This document shows, one piece after another, positions 31,034 to 40,677 of a DNA stretch of 64,000 nucleotides. The notes beneath the pieces were generated by a model. It was not told the DNA's origin and did no database searches. It saw only the letters and a list, made by a program, of their open reading frames with translations. Both the position numbers and the translations under genes were made by a program. How positions within the stretch are numbered: the stretch's first letter is position 1; the number at the start of each line of letters is the position of its first letter. The stretch spans positions 1 through 64,000 of the forward strand of contig NZ_CABVPR010000006.1 of assembly GCF_902499135.1 (NCBI RefSeq). Direction: 5' to 3'. Source of the DNA: Burkholderia dolosa (GTDB taxonomy: Bacteria; Pseudomonadota; Gammaproteobacteria; Burkholderiales; Burkholderiaceae).

Positions 31034-31199
31034 GAAGCCTTATAAATTCCCCCGACAAAAAGAGGGATAACCCTGTCAGGTGTTTACCAGATAGCGTAAT
31101 GGCCTCGAACTCATCAACTTATAGATCATAAGAACAGTCGTATCCAGGGCCGGCGGAACTGCGAGCAGGTTTTCGCAAATCGACGCACGGGGAGGTGTT

Positions 31200-31916
31200 A
31201 TGGAGCAGGGTAAAGACCGGTCACTGGTCGCGAAAGTGATGGATGGACTTGTCGCGGGTATCGTCGAGGACAAGTACGGCGGCATATTGCCGCCGCAGGA
31301 CGTGCTGTCGAAAGAGTTCGACGTGAGTCGTACGGTGATGCGTGAAGCGCTGTCGATGTTGCTTGCGCGCGACATGCTCGACGTGCGGCCGAAAGTCGGC
31401 ACGCGCGTTCGCCCGATGCGCGACTGGCGCATGATCGACGAAGACGTCGTCAGCTGGCGATTCCGGGCAAAACCGGATCCGCAGTTCATGCGCGACGTCA
31501 TCGAATTCCGGATGCTGATTGAGCCGCGCGCGACCGCGCAGGCAGCGGTGCGCGCGACGGCCGCCGACATTGCCGGCATCCGCGAAGCGTTCGACGCGTT
31601 CAAGGTGCTGCAGCCCGGCGATCCCGGTTACGACACCGCGGACGAGCTGCTGCACACGCGCATCGTGCAGGCGAGCGGGAACCAGTTTTTCCAGCAGATG
31701 GCGGCGATCGTGCGCGGCGCCGTGCGTCTCGTGAATCCGCGCGTCGTGCAGAAGGAGGGCGCGCACGAGACCGCGGTCAGCGCGCATGCCCGCGTCGTCG
31801 ATGCGATCGAGCGGCGCGACCCGCGCGAAGCGGAGGCGGCAGCACTCGCGCTGATCGACTTCAGTGCCGACGAGATCTCGCGCGATTTCTCCATCGACGT
31901 GCCGATGCGCGCGTAA
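31200..31916 (+). CDS. GntR family (FadR subfamily) transcriptional regulator
   Basis: A 238-aa regulator. The winged-helix domain (about 10-75) has GGILPPQDVLSKEFDVSRTVMREALSMLLA split around the recognition helix; the FCD ligand domain (about 95-225) has EFRMLIEPRATAQAAVRA and a metal-binding His/Asp set (including ELLHTRIVQASGN and SAHARVVDAIE). GGGAGG precedes the ATG. FCD regulators usually respond to sugar acids or organic acids. The next gene, a Gfo/Idh/MocA oxidoreductase in the same direction, is a possible target. An inverted repeat CTTAT-N5-ATAAG at 31118-31132 may be an operator. Confidence 0.85.
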   Translation: MEQGKDRSLVAKVMDGLVAGIVEDKYGGILPPQDVLSKEFDVSRTVMREALSMLLARDMLDVRPKVGTRVRPMRDWRMIDEDVVSWRFRAKPDPQFMRDVIEFRMLIEPRATAQAAVRATAADIAGIREAFDAFKVLQPGDPGYDTADELLHTRIVQASGNQFFQQMAAIVRGAVRLVNPRVVQKEGAHETAVSAHARVVDAIERRDPREAEAAALALIDFSADEISRDFSIDVPMRA

Positions 31917-32029
31917 GCCGGCTCGCATCGCTTGTCCGGCTGCCGGCGAGCCATTCGGCGAGCCGTTTATCATGACGGTTTGCCGGCCGCGTGCCGGCCA
32001 ACGTCATACGACCGCCACGGACAACCCGG

Positions 32030-33016
32030 ATGAACGATCTCAACCCGCGCCCGGTGCGCTTCGGCATCGTCGGCGCAGGCAGCATTGCACGCCGCTTCGC
32101 GCAAAGCCTCGCTCACGTGCCGGGCGCCGTACTCGCCGGCGTCTGGGCGCGCCGCACCGACGCGTCGGCCGCGTTCTGCGACAGCTACGGCGGCACCCCG
32201 GCCGCGACCCTCGATGCGCTTCTTGCGACCGACATCGACGCGGTCTACATCGCGACGCTCCATGACAGTCACGCGCAATACACGCTCGCCGCGCTCGCGG
32301 CCGGCAAGGCCGTGCTGTGCGAAAAGCCTGCGACGCTGAACGCCGCGCAGCTGGATACCGTGCTGCGCGCGGCCCGCGATGCCGACCGGCTGTTCATGGA
32401 AGCGATGAAGCCGCCGTTCTTTCCGCTATACCGTCAGTTGCGTGCGCATCTGCAGGCCGATCCGATCGGCGAGATCCGGCTCGTGCGGGCCGGCTGCGCG
32501 TCTTCGTCGGTGCCCGCCGATCATTCCGTCTATCGGCTCGATCGCGCCGGCGGCGCGCTGCTCGACATCGGGATCTACGAGGCGTTTCTCGCGGTCGACT
32601 GGCTCGGCGCGGCGCTCGACGTGCAGACGCTCGGCCGCATCGGCGCGACGGGCGTCGACGTGTTCGCGAGCCTGAACAGCCGCCATGCGAACGGCGGCAT
32701 CGCACAGCTCTTTTGCGGGCTCGACGTGATGGGGCGCGGCGACGCGCTGATCGCCGCGGCAGGCGGTCACGTGACGATCCACGAGAAGTGGTGGAATCCG
32801 GCACGCGCGACGATCCGCTATGCGGACGGCCGCACGGTCGAACTCGATGCGCCGTTCGACGGCGGCGGGTTGAACTACGAGACCGCGCATTTCTGCGACC
32901 TGCTGCGCGCGGGTGCAACCGAAAGCCCGATCGTCACGCACGATCATTCGCGGCAGATGATCGCGATGACCGATGCGGCGCGCGCGGCGCTCGGCGTGCG
33001 CTACTCGGGCGAATGA
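32030..33016 (+). CDS. Gfo/Idh/MocA family NAD(P)-dependent oxidoreductase
   Basis: A 328-aa dehydrogenase. The Rossmann N-terminus has RFGIVGAGSIARRFAQSL; the conserved EKP motif is at VLCEKPATLNAAQL, and the C-terminal alpha/beta domain has GGALLDIGIYE. Such enzymes oxidise or reduce sugars, inositols or related dihydrodiols; the substrate is not assignable. It starts 113 bp after the GntR regulator. It converges with the amino-acid permease gene. Confidence 0.83.
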   Translation: MNDLNPRPVRFGIVGAGSIARRFAQSLAHVPGAVLAGVWARRTDASAAFCDSYGGTPAATLDALLATDIDAVYIATLHDSHAQYTLAALAAGKAVLCEKPATLNAAQLDTVLRAARDADRLFMEAMKPPFFPLYRQLRAHLQADPIGEIRLVRAGCASSSVPADHSVYRLDRAGGALLDIGIYEAFLAVDWLGAALDVQTLGRIGATGVDVFASLNSRHANGGIAQLFCGLDVMGRGDALIAAAGGHVTIHEKWWNPARATIRYADGRTVELDAPFDGGGLNYETAHFCDLLRAGATESPIVTHDHSRQMIAMTDAARAALGVRYSGE

Positions 33017-33074
33017 CGCGCACGGGCGCCGACGCCGCGCATCCCGCGTGCGCCGTCCGGCGCACGGCGCGCGC

Positions 33075-33768
33075 TCAGTGCCGCGCGGGCAGCGACAGGC
33101 GCTTCTCGTACCAGCGCTGCACCCATTCGAGGATCTGACACAGCACCCAGTACACGGCCGCGGCGGCCAGATAGAGCGGCAGCGGCTGATAGGTGGCCGC
33201 GATCACCTCCTGCGCGCTGCGCAGCAGTTCGGTCACGGTGATCACGGACACCAGCGACGTGTCCTTGATCAGGCTGATCAGGCTGTTCGACAGGCTCGGC
33301 ACCGCGATGCGCAGCGCCTGCGGGCCGATCACGTAGCGCAGCGTCTGCCCCCCACGACAGCCCGAGGCTGTACGCAGCGAGCCACTGGCCGCGCGTAATG
33401 CCGTTGATCGCGCCGCGCATGCTTTCGGACATGTACGCGGCGACGTTCGCGGACAGCGCGATGACGCCGGCCGGCGTCGGATCGAGCGAGATGCCGAGGC
33501 TCGGCAGCCCGTAGTAGATGACGAAGATCTGCACGAGCAGCGGCGTGCCGCGCATCACGCTCACATAGGCGCGCGCGATCCACGCAAGCGCGGTGACCCA
33601 CACGCGCTCGAAGCCGTCGAGCGCTTCCGTCTGCCGGATGCCCATCATCGCGAGCACGACGGCGCCGAGCAGGCCGAACACCATCGACAGCACGGCGAAC
33701 TTGACGGTCAGTACGGCGCCCTGGGCGAGCACCGGCAGCGATTGGACGAGCAGGGACGTTGTCGACAT
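33075..33768 (-). pseudogene. Polar amino-acid ABC transporter permease, frameshifted
   Basis: HisM/GlnP-type inner-membrane permease interrupted by a +1 frameshift. The N-terminal part runs in one frame from the ATG at 33768 (MSTTSLLVQSLPVLAQGAV, then VMRGTPLLVQIFVIYYGLP and GQWLAAYSLGLSWG). After a run of six G on the coding strand (33348-33353) the frame is lost and the C-terminal half continues in another frame (VIGPQALRIAVPSLSNSLIS, SLVSVITVTELLRSAQEV). With five G the join would read LSWGQTLRYVIGPQALR, the family consensus. It could be a real inactivation, a phase-variable tract or a base-call error. Confidence 0.87.
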
Positions 33769-33823
33769 GGATGCAGATCGGATGCGTGCGCGAAAGCGCA
33801 ATCATAAACCGGACGAATACAAC

Positions 33824-33855
33824 AAAGGGCGGCATCGTTGCAGATGCCGCCCTTT
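33824..33855. terminator. Strong hairpin between binding protein and permease genes
   Basis: Perfect 13-bp stem AAAGGGCGGCATC / GATGCCGCCCTTT with a 6-base loop. It lies 35 bases after the binding-protein stop on the minus strand and ahead of the permease, so the permease depends on read-through or its own promoter. Confidence 0.85.
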
Positions 33856-33889
33856 CCGGCCCGCCGTTCGGCGGGAAACGCAGGCGTGC

Positions 33890-34684
33890 TTACTTCAGCG
33901 GCTTGGTCACGTCGACGCCGAACCACTTGTCGGAAATCTTCGTGAACGTGCCGTCGGCTTCGAGCTGCGTCATCGCGTCGTCGATCGCCTTCTGGAACTT
34001 CGGGTTGCCCTTCTTGAACGGGATGCCCGACGGATTCGCCGAGCCGACGTTCGCGCCCGGACGCAACGGCAGCTGCGAGTTCTTCGTCAGATACGCGAGC
34101 ATCAGACGGTCGTTCAGTGCCGCGTCGAGCCGGCCGGCCGCCAGGTCGCGCAGATACTCGGGTGCGCCCGGGTACGTCTTCACGTCGATGCCGGGCACCG
34201 ATTTCGCCATGTCCATGTAGTTCGTGCCGAGCGCGACGCCGAGCTTCTTGCCCTTCAGGTCTTCCAGCGACTTGAACTCGCGCGTGTCGTCCTTGCGCTG
34301 GATCAGCTGTGCGGACGAGTACGTGTACGCCGGCGAGAAGTCGAGCGTTTCCTTGCGCTTGTCGGTGATGCCGACCTGGTTGACGATCACGTCGAACTTG
34401 CCGGCCTGCAGGCCGGCGATGATGCCGCTCCATTCGGTGGTGACGAATTCCGGGTTCACGCCGAGCTTCGCGGCGACGGCCTTCGCGATGTCGACGTCGA
34501 AGCCGACGAGATCGCCCTGCGGGCTCTTCGAGTTGAACGGCGGGAACGTGCCTTCCAGGCCGATGCGCAGCGTGCCGCGCTGTTTCACCTGGTCGAGGAG
34601 GTCGGCCGCATGCGCGGTGGCGGCGGCGAACGACGTGCCGATCACGCCGGCAACGAGCAGCTTCTTCAGCAGCGAAAATTTCAT
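33890..34684 (-). CDS. Polar amino-acid ABC transporter substrate-binding protein (family 3)
   Basis: A 264-aa periplasmic protein. A signal peptide (MKFSLLKKLLVAGVIGTSFA..HA) is followed by a family-3 binding fold: RGTLRIGLEGTFPPFN, VGFDVDIAKAVAAKLG, DVIVNQVGITDKRKETLDFS and a C-terminal KAIDDAMTQLEADGTFTKI. It most resembles cystine-type binding proteins (FliY/TcyJ), so cystine is a reasonable but unproven ligand. It is upstream of the frameshifted permease; no ATPase gene follows within the window. Confidence 0.86.
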   Translation of the reverse strand: MKFSLLKKLLVAGVIGTSFAAATAHAADLLDQVKQRGTLRIGLEGTFPPFNSKSPQGDLVGFDVDIAKAVAAKLGVNPEFVTTEWSGIIAGLQAGKFDVIVNQVGITDKRKETLDFSPAYTYSSAQLIQRKDDTREFKSLEDLKGKKLGVALGTNYMDMAKSVPGIDVKTYPGAPEYLRDLAAGRLDAALNDRLMLAYLTKNSQLPLRPGANVGSANPSGIPFKKGNPKFQKAIDDAMTQLEADGTFTKISDKWFGVDVTKPLK

Positions 34685-34786
34685 CGTGTGGGTTTCCTTG
34701 CCCCGGCGGGGCTCATGATTCTGTCGGTAACGGCGATGATAGCGAAAACGCAATCGAACGCTAAATATCGTTTGTTTATGCCTATA

Positions 34787-35824
34787 TTACGCGGCGCGCT
34801 CGTGCGCGATCGCCTTCACGCATTCGGCGACGAGCGCGGGGCCGCGGTAGATGAACCCGGTGTAAAGCTGCACGAGCGATGCGCCGGCCGCGAGCTTCGC
34901 GCGCGCGTCGTCGCCCGAGAAAATGCCGCCGACGCCGATGATCGGCACCGCGCTGCCGACCTCCGCGTGCAGCTTGCGGATCACTTCGTTCGACGCGTCG
35001 AACACCGGACGGCCCGACAGGCCGCCGGCTTCGTCCGCGTGCGGCAGCCCCTGCACGGCTGCGCGCGACAGCGTCGTGTTCGTCGCGATCACCGCTTCGA
35101 TCTTGTGGCGCAGCAGCGTGTCGCCGATCGCCTTCACCTGCTCGTCGTCGAGATCGGGCGCGATCTTCAGCGCGAGCGGCACGAGCTTGCCATGCAGGTC
35201 GGCGAGGCGCTGCTGCTTGTCCTTCAGCGCGGCGAGCAGCGCGTCGAGTTCGCCGGCGCCCTGCAGTTGGCGCAGGTTCTTCGTGTTCGGCGACGAAATG
35301 TTGATCGTCACGTAGCTCGCGAACGGATACACGCGTTCAAGGCAGTACAGATAGTCTTCGGCTGCGCGCTCGATCGGCGTATCGGCGTTCTTGCCGATGT
35401 TCAGCCCGAGAATGCCGCGATAGCGGGCGGCCTGCACGTTCTTCACGAATTGATCGACGCCGTGATTGTTGAAGCCCATCCGGTTGATCAGCGCGTCGGC
35501 CTGCGGCAGGCGGAACATCCGCGGGCGCGGATTGCCGGGCTGCGGCCGCGGCGTGACCGTGCCGACCTCGATGAAGCCGAAGCCGAGCGCTGCGAGGCCG
35601 TCGATGGCCGCGCCGTCCTTGTCGAGGCCGGCCGCGAGGCCGACCGGGTTGCGGAACGTCAGGCCCATCACGGTGCGCGGTGCGTCGGGCACGCGGGCCG
35701 ACAGCGCGCATGCGAGACCGGTGCGGCCGGCCGCGCCGAGCGCGCGCAGCGTGAGGTGGTGGGCGTCTTCCGCATCCATCTTGAACAGCGATGCGCGGGC
35801 GAGCGGGTAGAGAGAACTGAGCAC
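34787..35824 (-). CDS. pyrD: Dihydroorotate dehydrogenase (quinone), class 2
   Basis: A 345-aa membrane-associated flavoenzyme that oxidises dihydroorotate to orotate in pyrimidine synthesis. I use the GTG giving [14 protein letters not shown] because it matches the family length; an ATG 33 bp further upstream is possible. Motifs: [17 protein letters not shown] (FMN and substrate loop), [31 protein letters not shown] with the catalytic Ser of class 2, and [12 protein letters not shown] with the FMN phosphate site. It is last in a minus-strand group with bpt, aat and a NUDIX gene. Confidence 0.94.
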   Translation of the reverse strand: MLSSLYPLARASLFKMDAEDAHHLTLRALGAAGRTGLACALSARVPDAPRTVMGLTFRNPVGLAAGLDKDGAAIDGLAALGFGFIEVGTVTPRPQPGNPRPRMFRLPQADALINRMGFNNHGVDQFVKNVQAARYRGILGLNIGKNADTPIERAAEDYLYCLERVYPFASYVTINISSPNTKNLRQLQGAGELDALLAALKDKQQRLADLHGKLVPLALKIAPDLDDEQVKAIGDTLLRHKIEAVIATNTTLSRAAVQGLPHADEAGGLSGRPVFDASNEVIRKLHAEVGSAVPIIGVGGIFSGDDARAKLAAGASLVQLYTGFIYRGPALVAECVKAIAHERAA

Positions 35825-35944
35825 GGGAGTGGGGCGGACAGCCGGAATGAATGACAACCGGCTATTTTACCGGGAGTTGCGCGGCAGGAGCGCGCTTCGC
35901 GGCGCTGCCGGCGGCGTTGTGGGGGCCGCGCAGCGACGCGAGCG

Positions 35945-36775
35945 TCAGTTCGCCCCGGAATGGCCGCCGGGCAACGGCGCGCGGGCGAGCGCCGCGTCGA
36001 TGGGCGGCAGGTCGGCTCGTTCGGGATCGAGGATCTTCCAGCGGCCGTCGATCAGCCCCTCGAGCGGATGGAAGTTCGCCTTGTAGGCCATCTTCGGACT
36101 CTCCCGGATCCAGTAGCCGAGATAGACGTACGGCAGCCCGAGGCTCTTCGCCTGCTCGATCTGCCACAGCACGTTGTAGGTGCCGTAGCTCGTATGCGGA
36201 TCGCCCGGCTCGAAGAACGTATAGACCGACGACAGCCCGTCGCCCAGGATGTCGATCATGCTGACCATGCGCAGCTTGCCGGGCTCGCCGCCCGGCGCGT
36301 CGAGGTCGCGGAATTCGACGAGCCGCGAGTTGATCCGGCTCTGCAGCAGGAACTGCTCGTACTGGTCGCGGCTGTCGCGGTCCATCCCGCCGCCCGCATG
36401 GCGCGCGGACTGATAGCGCATGTACAGCGCGTAGTGCTCCTCGTCGTAGTGCAGCGGCGACACCGTCGCGACGAGCGCGCGATGCCGCTTCCACATCTTG
36501 CGTTGCGTGCGCGACGGCGTGAACGCGCCGACCGGCACGCGCACCGGCACGCATGCGCGGCAGCCGTCGCAATAAGGGCGGTAGGTGAATACGCCCGAGC
36601 GGCGGAAGCCGGCCTTCACGAGTTCGGTGTAGATGTCGGAGTTGATCAGGTGGCTCGGCGTCGCGACTTGCGAGCGTGCGATGCGGCCGTCCAGATAACT
36701 GCACGGATAGGGCGCCGTTGCATAGAATTGCAGCGCCGAAAGCGGTGAAAGCGGCAGCTCAGTCGGGTGAGTCAT
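35945..36775 (-). CDS. bpt: Aspartate/glutamate leucyltransferase (Bpt)
   Basis: A 276-aa aminoacyl-tRNA-protein transferase of the bacterial N-end rule, which adds Leu to proteins with N-terminal Asp or Glu and so marks them for ClpAP. The N-terminal ATE domain has the cysteine set [18 protein letters not shown]; the C-terminal domain has [13 protein letters not shown] and [19 protein letters not shown]. It is directly downstream of aat, which performs the other Leu/Phe transfer of the pathway. The link between the two genes supports both calls. Confidence 0.94.
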   Translation of the reverse strand: MTHPTELPLSPLSALQFYATAPYPCSYLDGRIARSQVATPSHLINSDIYTELVKAGFRRSGVFTYRPYCDGCRACVPVRVPVGAFTPSRTQRKMWKRHRALVATVSPLHYDEEHYALYMRYQSARHAGGGMDRDSRDQYEQFLLQSRINSRLVEFRDLDAPGGEPGKLRMVSMIDILGDGLSSVYTFFEPGDPHTSYGTYNVLWQIEQAKSLGLPYVYLGYWIRESPKMAYKANFHPLEGLIDGRWKILDPERADLPPIDAALARAPLPGGHSGAN

Positions 36776-36808
36776 GGGCAGCTCTCGATGCAGGGAGGGA
36801 GTGCCGCG

Positions 36809-37573
36809 CTAGCGCTCGATTCCGGACGGGGCCGCCGGTGCGGCGGGGCTCGTCAGCGCGGCGAGCACGCGCTTGTCGAATTGCCACGGAATCGGCGGTT
36901 CGGCAACTGCGCGGCGCACGTGAGCGACAAAGGCCTTGCGTGCAATCTCGCGGCCGCCGAGCGACGCTAGATGCGACGTATTCTGCTGGCAGTCTATCAT
37001 TTCCAGCCCGTGGCCGCGAAGGTGGGCGACGAGCGCCGCGAGCGCGATTTTCGATGCGTCGGTGGCCTCCGCGTACATCGATTCGCCGAAGAACATCCGT
37101 CCGAACGCGACGCCGTAGAGGCCGCCGACGCGGCGTCCGTCATGCCACGTTTCGATGCTGTGCGCGTTGCCGGAACGGTACAGCGACGTATACGCGTCGA
37201 TGATCTCGGCGGTGATCCACGTGCCGCGCTGCCCGCGGCGCGGCGCCTGCGCGCATGCGCGCATCACGCCCGCGAAGTCATGGTCGACGCGCACTTCCCA
37301 TGCGGGATCGCGCAGCACGCGCTTGAGCGTCTTGCGCAGCGACGGCGATACCTTGAATTCGGCCGGCACGAGAATCATCCGCGGGTCGGGGCTCCACCAC
37401 AGCACCGGCTGACCGTCCGAATACCACGGAAAGATGCCGCGCAGATACGCATCGATCAGGCGCGACGGCAGCAGGTCGGCGCTCGCGGCGAGCAGCCCCG
37501 GCGCGCCGGTGTCGGGGCCGAGCGCGCGCTCGATGGGCGGAAACGGATCGTCCGGGCCGAGCCAGGGGACCAT
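36809..37573 (-). CDS. aat: Leucyl/phenylalanyl-tRNA-protein transferase
   Basis: A 254-aa enzyme that transfers Leu or Phe from tRNA to proteins with N-terminal Arg or Lys. Motifs: [63 protein letters not shown] and [17 protein letters not shown], all in family order. It starts ten bases after the NUDIX stop and precedes bpt, so the three are one operon. The last dozen residues (Ala/Pro-rich) are lineage-specific. Confidence 0.95.
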   Translation of the reverse strand: MVPWLGPDDPFPPIERALGPDTGAPGLLAASADLLPSRLIDAYLRGIFPWYSDGQPVLWWSPDPRMILVPAEFKVSPSLRKTLKRVLRDPAWEVRVDHDFAGVMRACAQAPRRGQRGTWITAEIIDAYTSLYRSGNAHSIETWHDGRRVGGLYGVAFGRMFFGESMYAEATDASKIALAALVAHLRGHGLEMIDCQQNTSHLASLGGREIARKAFVAHVRRAVAEPPIPWQFDKRVLAALTSPAAPAAPSGIER

Positions 37574-37583
37574 GGTGCGCGGC

Positions 37584-38129
37584 TTAGCCGTTGCGCAGCG
37601 AGCGGAAGATATCGCCGGTATGGACGCCGTAGTCGCCCGCGGCGCGATCGGCGAAGAAGAAGCGCAGCGTCTGGCTGACGGTCGGGAACGCGATCTCGTC
37701 CCACGGAATGTCGGCCTCGTCGAACAGCTTGACTTCGAGGCTTTCCTCGCCGGCTTCGAAGCCGGGCTCGACGAGCCGCGCAAGGTAGAACAGATGAACC
37801 TGATGCACGTGCGGCACGTTGAGCAGCGTGAACAGGTTCTGCACCTCGACGCGCGCGCCGGCTTCCTCGAGCGTTTCGCGCGCGGCGGCTTCGGCCGTCG
37901 TCTCGCCCATCTCCATGAAGCCTGCCGGCAGCGTCCAGAACCCGTAGCGCGGTTCGATCGCGCGGCGGCACAGCAGCACCTGATCGCCCCAGACCGGAAC
38001 CGTGCCGACGACGTTGCGCGGATTCTGGTAGTGGATCGTGCCGCAGTGATCGCAGATGAAGCGTTCGCGATTGTCGCCCGGCGGAATGCGCGCGATGACT
38101 TCGTGGCCGCAGACGGAGCAGAATTTCAT
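37584..38129 (-). CDS. NUDIX hydrolase with N-terminal zinc ribbon
   Basis: A 181-aa protein. The N-terminus is a zinc ribbon with CSVCG (residues 4-8) and CDHCG (26-30). The NUDIX domain follows with the box [23 protein letters not shown], all catalytic residues present. NUDIX enzymes cleave nucleoside diphosphates linked to another group. The ribbon resembles that of NADH pyrophosphatase NudC, but the protein is shorter and lacks NudC's second domain. It heads the aat-bpt-pyrD group. Confidence 0.85.
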   Translation of the reverse strand: MKFCSVCGHEVIARIPPGDNRERFICDHCGTIHYQNPRNVVGTVPVWGDQVLLCRRAIEPRYGFWTLPAGFMEMGETTAEAAARETLEEAGARVEVQNLFTLLNVPHVHQVHLFYLARLVEPGFEAGEESLEVKLFDEADIPWDEIAFPTVSQTLRFFFADRAAGDYGVHTGDIFRSLRNG

Positions 38130-38245
38130 GTCGAATCGAAGGGACGAGGTGATGCGAGTGTATCACCGGGGCGCGGCATTCTCGAACGCCGACGCGTGCG
38201 GTTGCGCGGGCCGCGCGAAGCGGAAGGAACGCGTGCGGAAAAACG

Positions 38246-38272
38246 AAAAGCCCGGCTTGGAGCCGGGCTTTT
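38246..38272 (-). terminator. Terminator of tRNA-fMet
   Basis: AAAAGCCCGGC / GCCGGGCTTTT, 11-bp perfect stem with a 5-base loop, immediately downstream of the tRNA on the minus strand. Confidence 0.85.
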
Positions 38273-38290
38273 CGATGAAATCGGAACGCT

Positions 38291-38367
<77 letters not shown>

Positions 38368-38383
38368 TCCGTCGAAGAATTGA

Positions 38384-38412
38384 ATTATATGGAATGTCAC
38401 GAATGCATGCAA
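38384..38412 (-). promoter_or_regulatory. Sigma-70 promoter of tRNA-fMet
   Basis: Minus strand -35 TTGCAT (38407-38412), 17-bp spacer, consensus -10 TATAAT (38384-38389), 16 bp before the tRNA. Confidence 0.8.
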
Positions 38413-38566
38413 GCCTTTTCTCGCGATCGCGCGGCTGCCGCTCGCCGGGCCGGTACGGCGAGCGCGTGCGCTAGAATCGAGCGGTTTGCTCGTTCGCCAT
38501 GCCGCAGCGACGCCCGCGCAACCGCGTCGGCGCCGTTGCGACTCTCAACACTGCATCGACGGATTC

Positions 38567-39064
38567 ATGGACATCGCTCACGATCTGCAATCGATCAGCG
38601 CGCAGGAACAGGCGCTCGTATTTCCCCACTTCGACCCCGCCCGCGCATGGGCGCTCGGCAACCGGATGCACGCGCTCGCGACCTCGCGCGGTCATGCGGT
38701 CGCGATCGACATCGCGACGTTCGGCCAGCCGCTGTTTTACGCGGCGCTGCCCGGCGCGACGCCCGACAACACCGACTGGGTACGCCGCAAGCGCAACGTC
38801 GTCGCGCATTTTCGGCGCAGCTCGTATGCAATCGGGCTGCGCATGCAGCAGGCCGGCTCCACGCTCGCCGACAAGCACGGGTTGCCGATCGCCGAATATG
38901 CGTCGCACGGCGGCGCGTTTCCGCTCACCGTCGCGGGCGCCGGCGTGATCGGCTCGATCACCGCGTCGGGGCTGCCGCAGCGCGCGGATCACGAATTCGT
39001 CGTCGAGGCGCTGTGCGCGGAACTCGGGCACGACTATGCGGTGCTGGCGCTCGCGAGGAACTGA
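38567..39064 (+). CDS. UPF0303 / heme-degrading-domain family protein
   Basis: A 165-aa protein starting at the ATG giving [15 protein letters not shown]. It contains [31 protein letters not shown] split over the conserved core and [26 protein letters not shown] in the C-terminal half, the HbpS/GlcG-like fold of UPF0303. The biochemical role is not established for this branch. The SMR gene begins three bases after the stop, so the two are co-transcribed. Confidence 0.8.
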   Translation: MDIAHDLQSISAQEQALVFPHFDPARAWALGNRMHALATSRGHAVAIDIATFGQPLFYAALPGATPDNTDWVRRKRNVVAHFRRSSYAIGLRMQQAGSTLADKHGLPIAEYASHGGAFPLTVAGAGVIGSITASGLPQRADHEFVVEALCAELGHDYAVLALARN

Positions 39065-39067
39065 TCG

Positions 39068-39406
39068 ATGCAGCTTCCCGGGTATGCATGGCTCGCGATC
39101 GCGATCGTCGCCGAAGTGATCGGCACGTCCGCGTTGCGCGCGGCCGACGGTTTCACGCGCTTCTGGCCGTCGGCGCTCGTCGTCGCCGGTTACGGAATCG
39201 CGTTCTACTGTCTGTCGCTGACGCTGCGCACGATGCCGGTCGGCATCATCTATGCGGTGTGGTCCGGCGCGGGCATCGTGCTGATCACGCTCGTCGCGAT
39301 GCTGCTCTATCGCCAGGTACCGGACGTGCCGGCGGTGATCGGTCTCGGCCTGATCATCGCCGGCGTCGTGGTGCTGAACCTGTTCTCCAAGATGCAGGCG
39401 CACTGA
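39068..39406 (+). CDS. Small multidrug resistance (SMR) family transporter
   Basis: A 112-aa four-helix protein of the EmrE/SugE family. The essential membrane Glu is at residue 16 in AIVAEVIGTSAL. Helix 2 starts after FTRFWPS, and conserved motifs SLTLRTMPVGIIYAVWSGAGIV (in two halves) and GLIIAGVVVLNLFS are present. SMR proteins exchange protons for cationic drugs, quaternary amines or guanidinium. EmrE-type length and motifs fit; the substrate is unknown. Confidence 0.9.
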   Translation: MQLPGYAWLAIAIVAEVIGTSALRAADGFTRFWPSALVVAGYGIAFYCLSLTLRTMPVGIIYAVWSGAGIVLITLVAMLLYRQVPDVPAVIGLGLIIAGVVVLNLFSKMQAH

Positions 39407-39437
39407 GCGTGCGCGTGCGACACGCCGGACGACTCCG

Positions 39438-40586
39438 ATGACCGATACCACTTCCTCTGCCGCAGACACCGCCGAAGCCGACGTGCGCGCGTACGTCGCG
39501 AACCGCATCGGCTTTCTCGAACTGAACCGGCCGAAGGCGCTGAACGCGCTGTCGCGCGAGATGATCCGCACGATGCAGCAGGCGCTCGATGCATGGCGCG
39601 ACGATCCGCACGTCGTCGCGGTCGTCGTGCACAGCCCGCACCCGCGCGCGTTCTGCGCGGGCGGCGACGTGCGCTTTTTCCACGATGCGTGGCAGCGCGG
39701 CGACCGCGATGCGATCGACGCGTTCTTCATCGACGAATACACGCTGAACCACACGATCTTCACGTACCCGAAGCCGTACATCGCGCTGATGCACGGTGTC
39801 GTGATGGGCGGCGGAATGGGCATTTCGCAGGCGGCGCGGCATACCGGCGGCCTGCGCGTCGTGACCGACTCGACGAAGATGGCGATGCCCGAGACGCGCA
39901 TCGGGTTGTTCCCTGACGTCGGGATGAGCTGGTTCCTCGCGCGCACGCCGGGCGCGATCGGCCGCTATCTCGCGGTGACCGGCGCGACGCTCGACGCGGC
40001 CGGCGCGCTGTATGCGCAGCTCGCGGACGTCTACGTGCCCGACGCCGCGCTGCCGGCGCTGCTCGATACGCTGCGCGGCGCGCGCATCGACCGCGGCGAG
40101 CAGGCCGTCGCGTGCGTGGCCGAAGCGGCCGCCGCGCACAAGGTCGTGCCGACGCCCGATACGTCGGCGCTTGCCGACGCGCGCGCGACGATCGACCGGC
40201 ATTTCGCGCACGCGGACGTCGATGCGATCCTCGCGTCGCTCGATGCCGAACAGGATTGCGCGGCCGTCGACGGCTGGGTCGAGAAGGCCGCGCATGCAAT
40301 GCGCAGTCAGCTGTCGCCGCTGTCGATGGCCGTGTCGCTCGAAGTCGTCGAACGCGCGCGCGGCGCGACGATGGCCGATTGCCTGCGGCGCGATCTCGAT
40401 CTCACGCGTTCGACGTTCGCGCGCGGCGACGTGATCGAAGGCGTGCGTGCGCTGATCGTCGACAAGGATCACCAGCCGGCGTGGCGCTTCAAGACGAGCG
40501 CCGACGTCGGCCGCGCGGACGTGCTCGCGATGTTCGACAGCCCGTGGACGCCCGACACGCATCCGCTGCGCAACCTGCGGGACTGA
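39438..40586 (+). CDS. Enoyl-CoA hydratase/isomerase family, 3-hydroxyisobutyryl-CoA hydrolase type
   Basis: A 382-aa crotonase-fold enzyme. It has LNRPKALNALSREMIRTM, the oxyanion-hole motif FCAGGDVRFF (residue about 75), VVMGGGMGISQAARH and MPETRIGLFPDVGMSWFLAR, plus a C-terminal extension ending RADVLAMFDSPW. Length above 350 and the PDVG/Glu pattern point to the HIBCH group, which acts in valine degradation, rather than a simple hydratase. The gene stands 32 bp after SMR and is followed by a strong terminator. Confidence 0.82.
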   Translation: MTDTTSSAADTAEADVRAYVANRIGFLELNRPKALNALSREMIRTMQQALDAWRDDPHVVAVVVHSPHPRAFCAGGDVRFFHDAWQRGDRDAIDAFFIDEYTLNHTIFTYPKPYIALMHGVVMGGGMGISQAARHTGGLRVVTDSTKMAMPETRIGLFPDVGMSWFLARTPGAIGRYLAVTGATLDAAGALYAQLADVYVPDAALPALLDTLRGARIDRGEQAVACVAEAAAAHKVVPTPDTSALADARATIDRHFAHADVDAILASLDAEQDCAAVDGWVEKAAHAMRSQLSPLSMAVSLEVVERARGATMADCLRRDLDLTRSTFARGDVIEGVRALIVDKDHQPAWRFKTSADVGRADVLAMFDSPWTPDTHPLRNLRD

Positions 40587-40623
40587 ACGGCATCGCGCCG
40601 CGCCGGCGGCACGTCGAAAACGA

Positions 40624-40652
40624 AAAGGCCGCGTGCTGTGCACGCGGCCTTT
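40624..40652. terminator. Bidirectional terminator
   Basis: Perfect 13-bp stem AAAGGCCGCGTGC / GCACGCGGCCTTT with a TGT loop, between two convergent genes. Confidence 0.85.
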
Positions 40653-40677
40653 CCTCATGCGCGTCGATTTGTGCGCG

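Noticed and set aside
31118-31132. Inverted repeat CTTAT-N5-ATAAG as the operator of the GntR regulator
   Set aside because: Only 5-bp arms and one copy, so kept as a possibility in the gene entry rather than as a feature.
35825-35857. Longer pyrD start at 35857
   Set aside because: It adds 11 residues not typical of class 2 enzymes; the GTG at 35824 gives the usual 345-residue length, though I cannot exclude the longer form.
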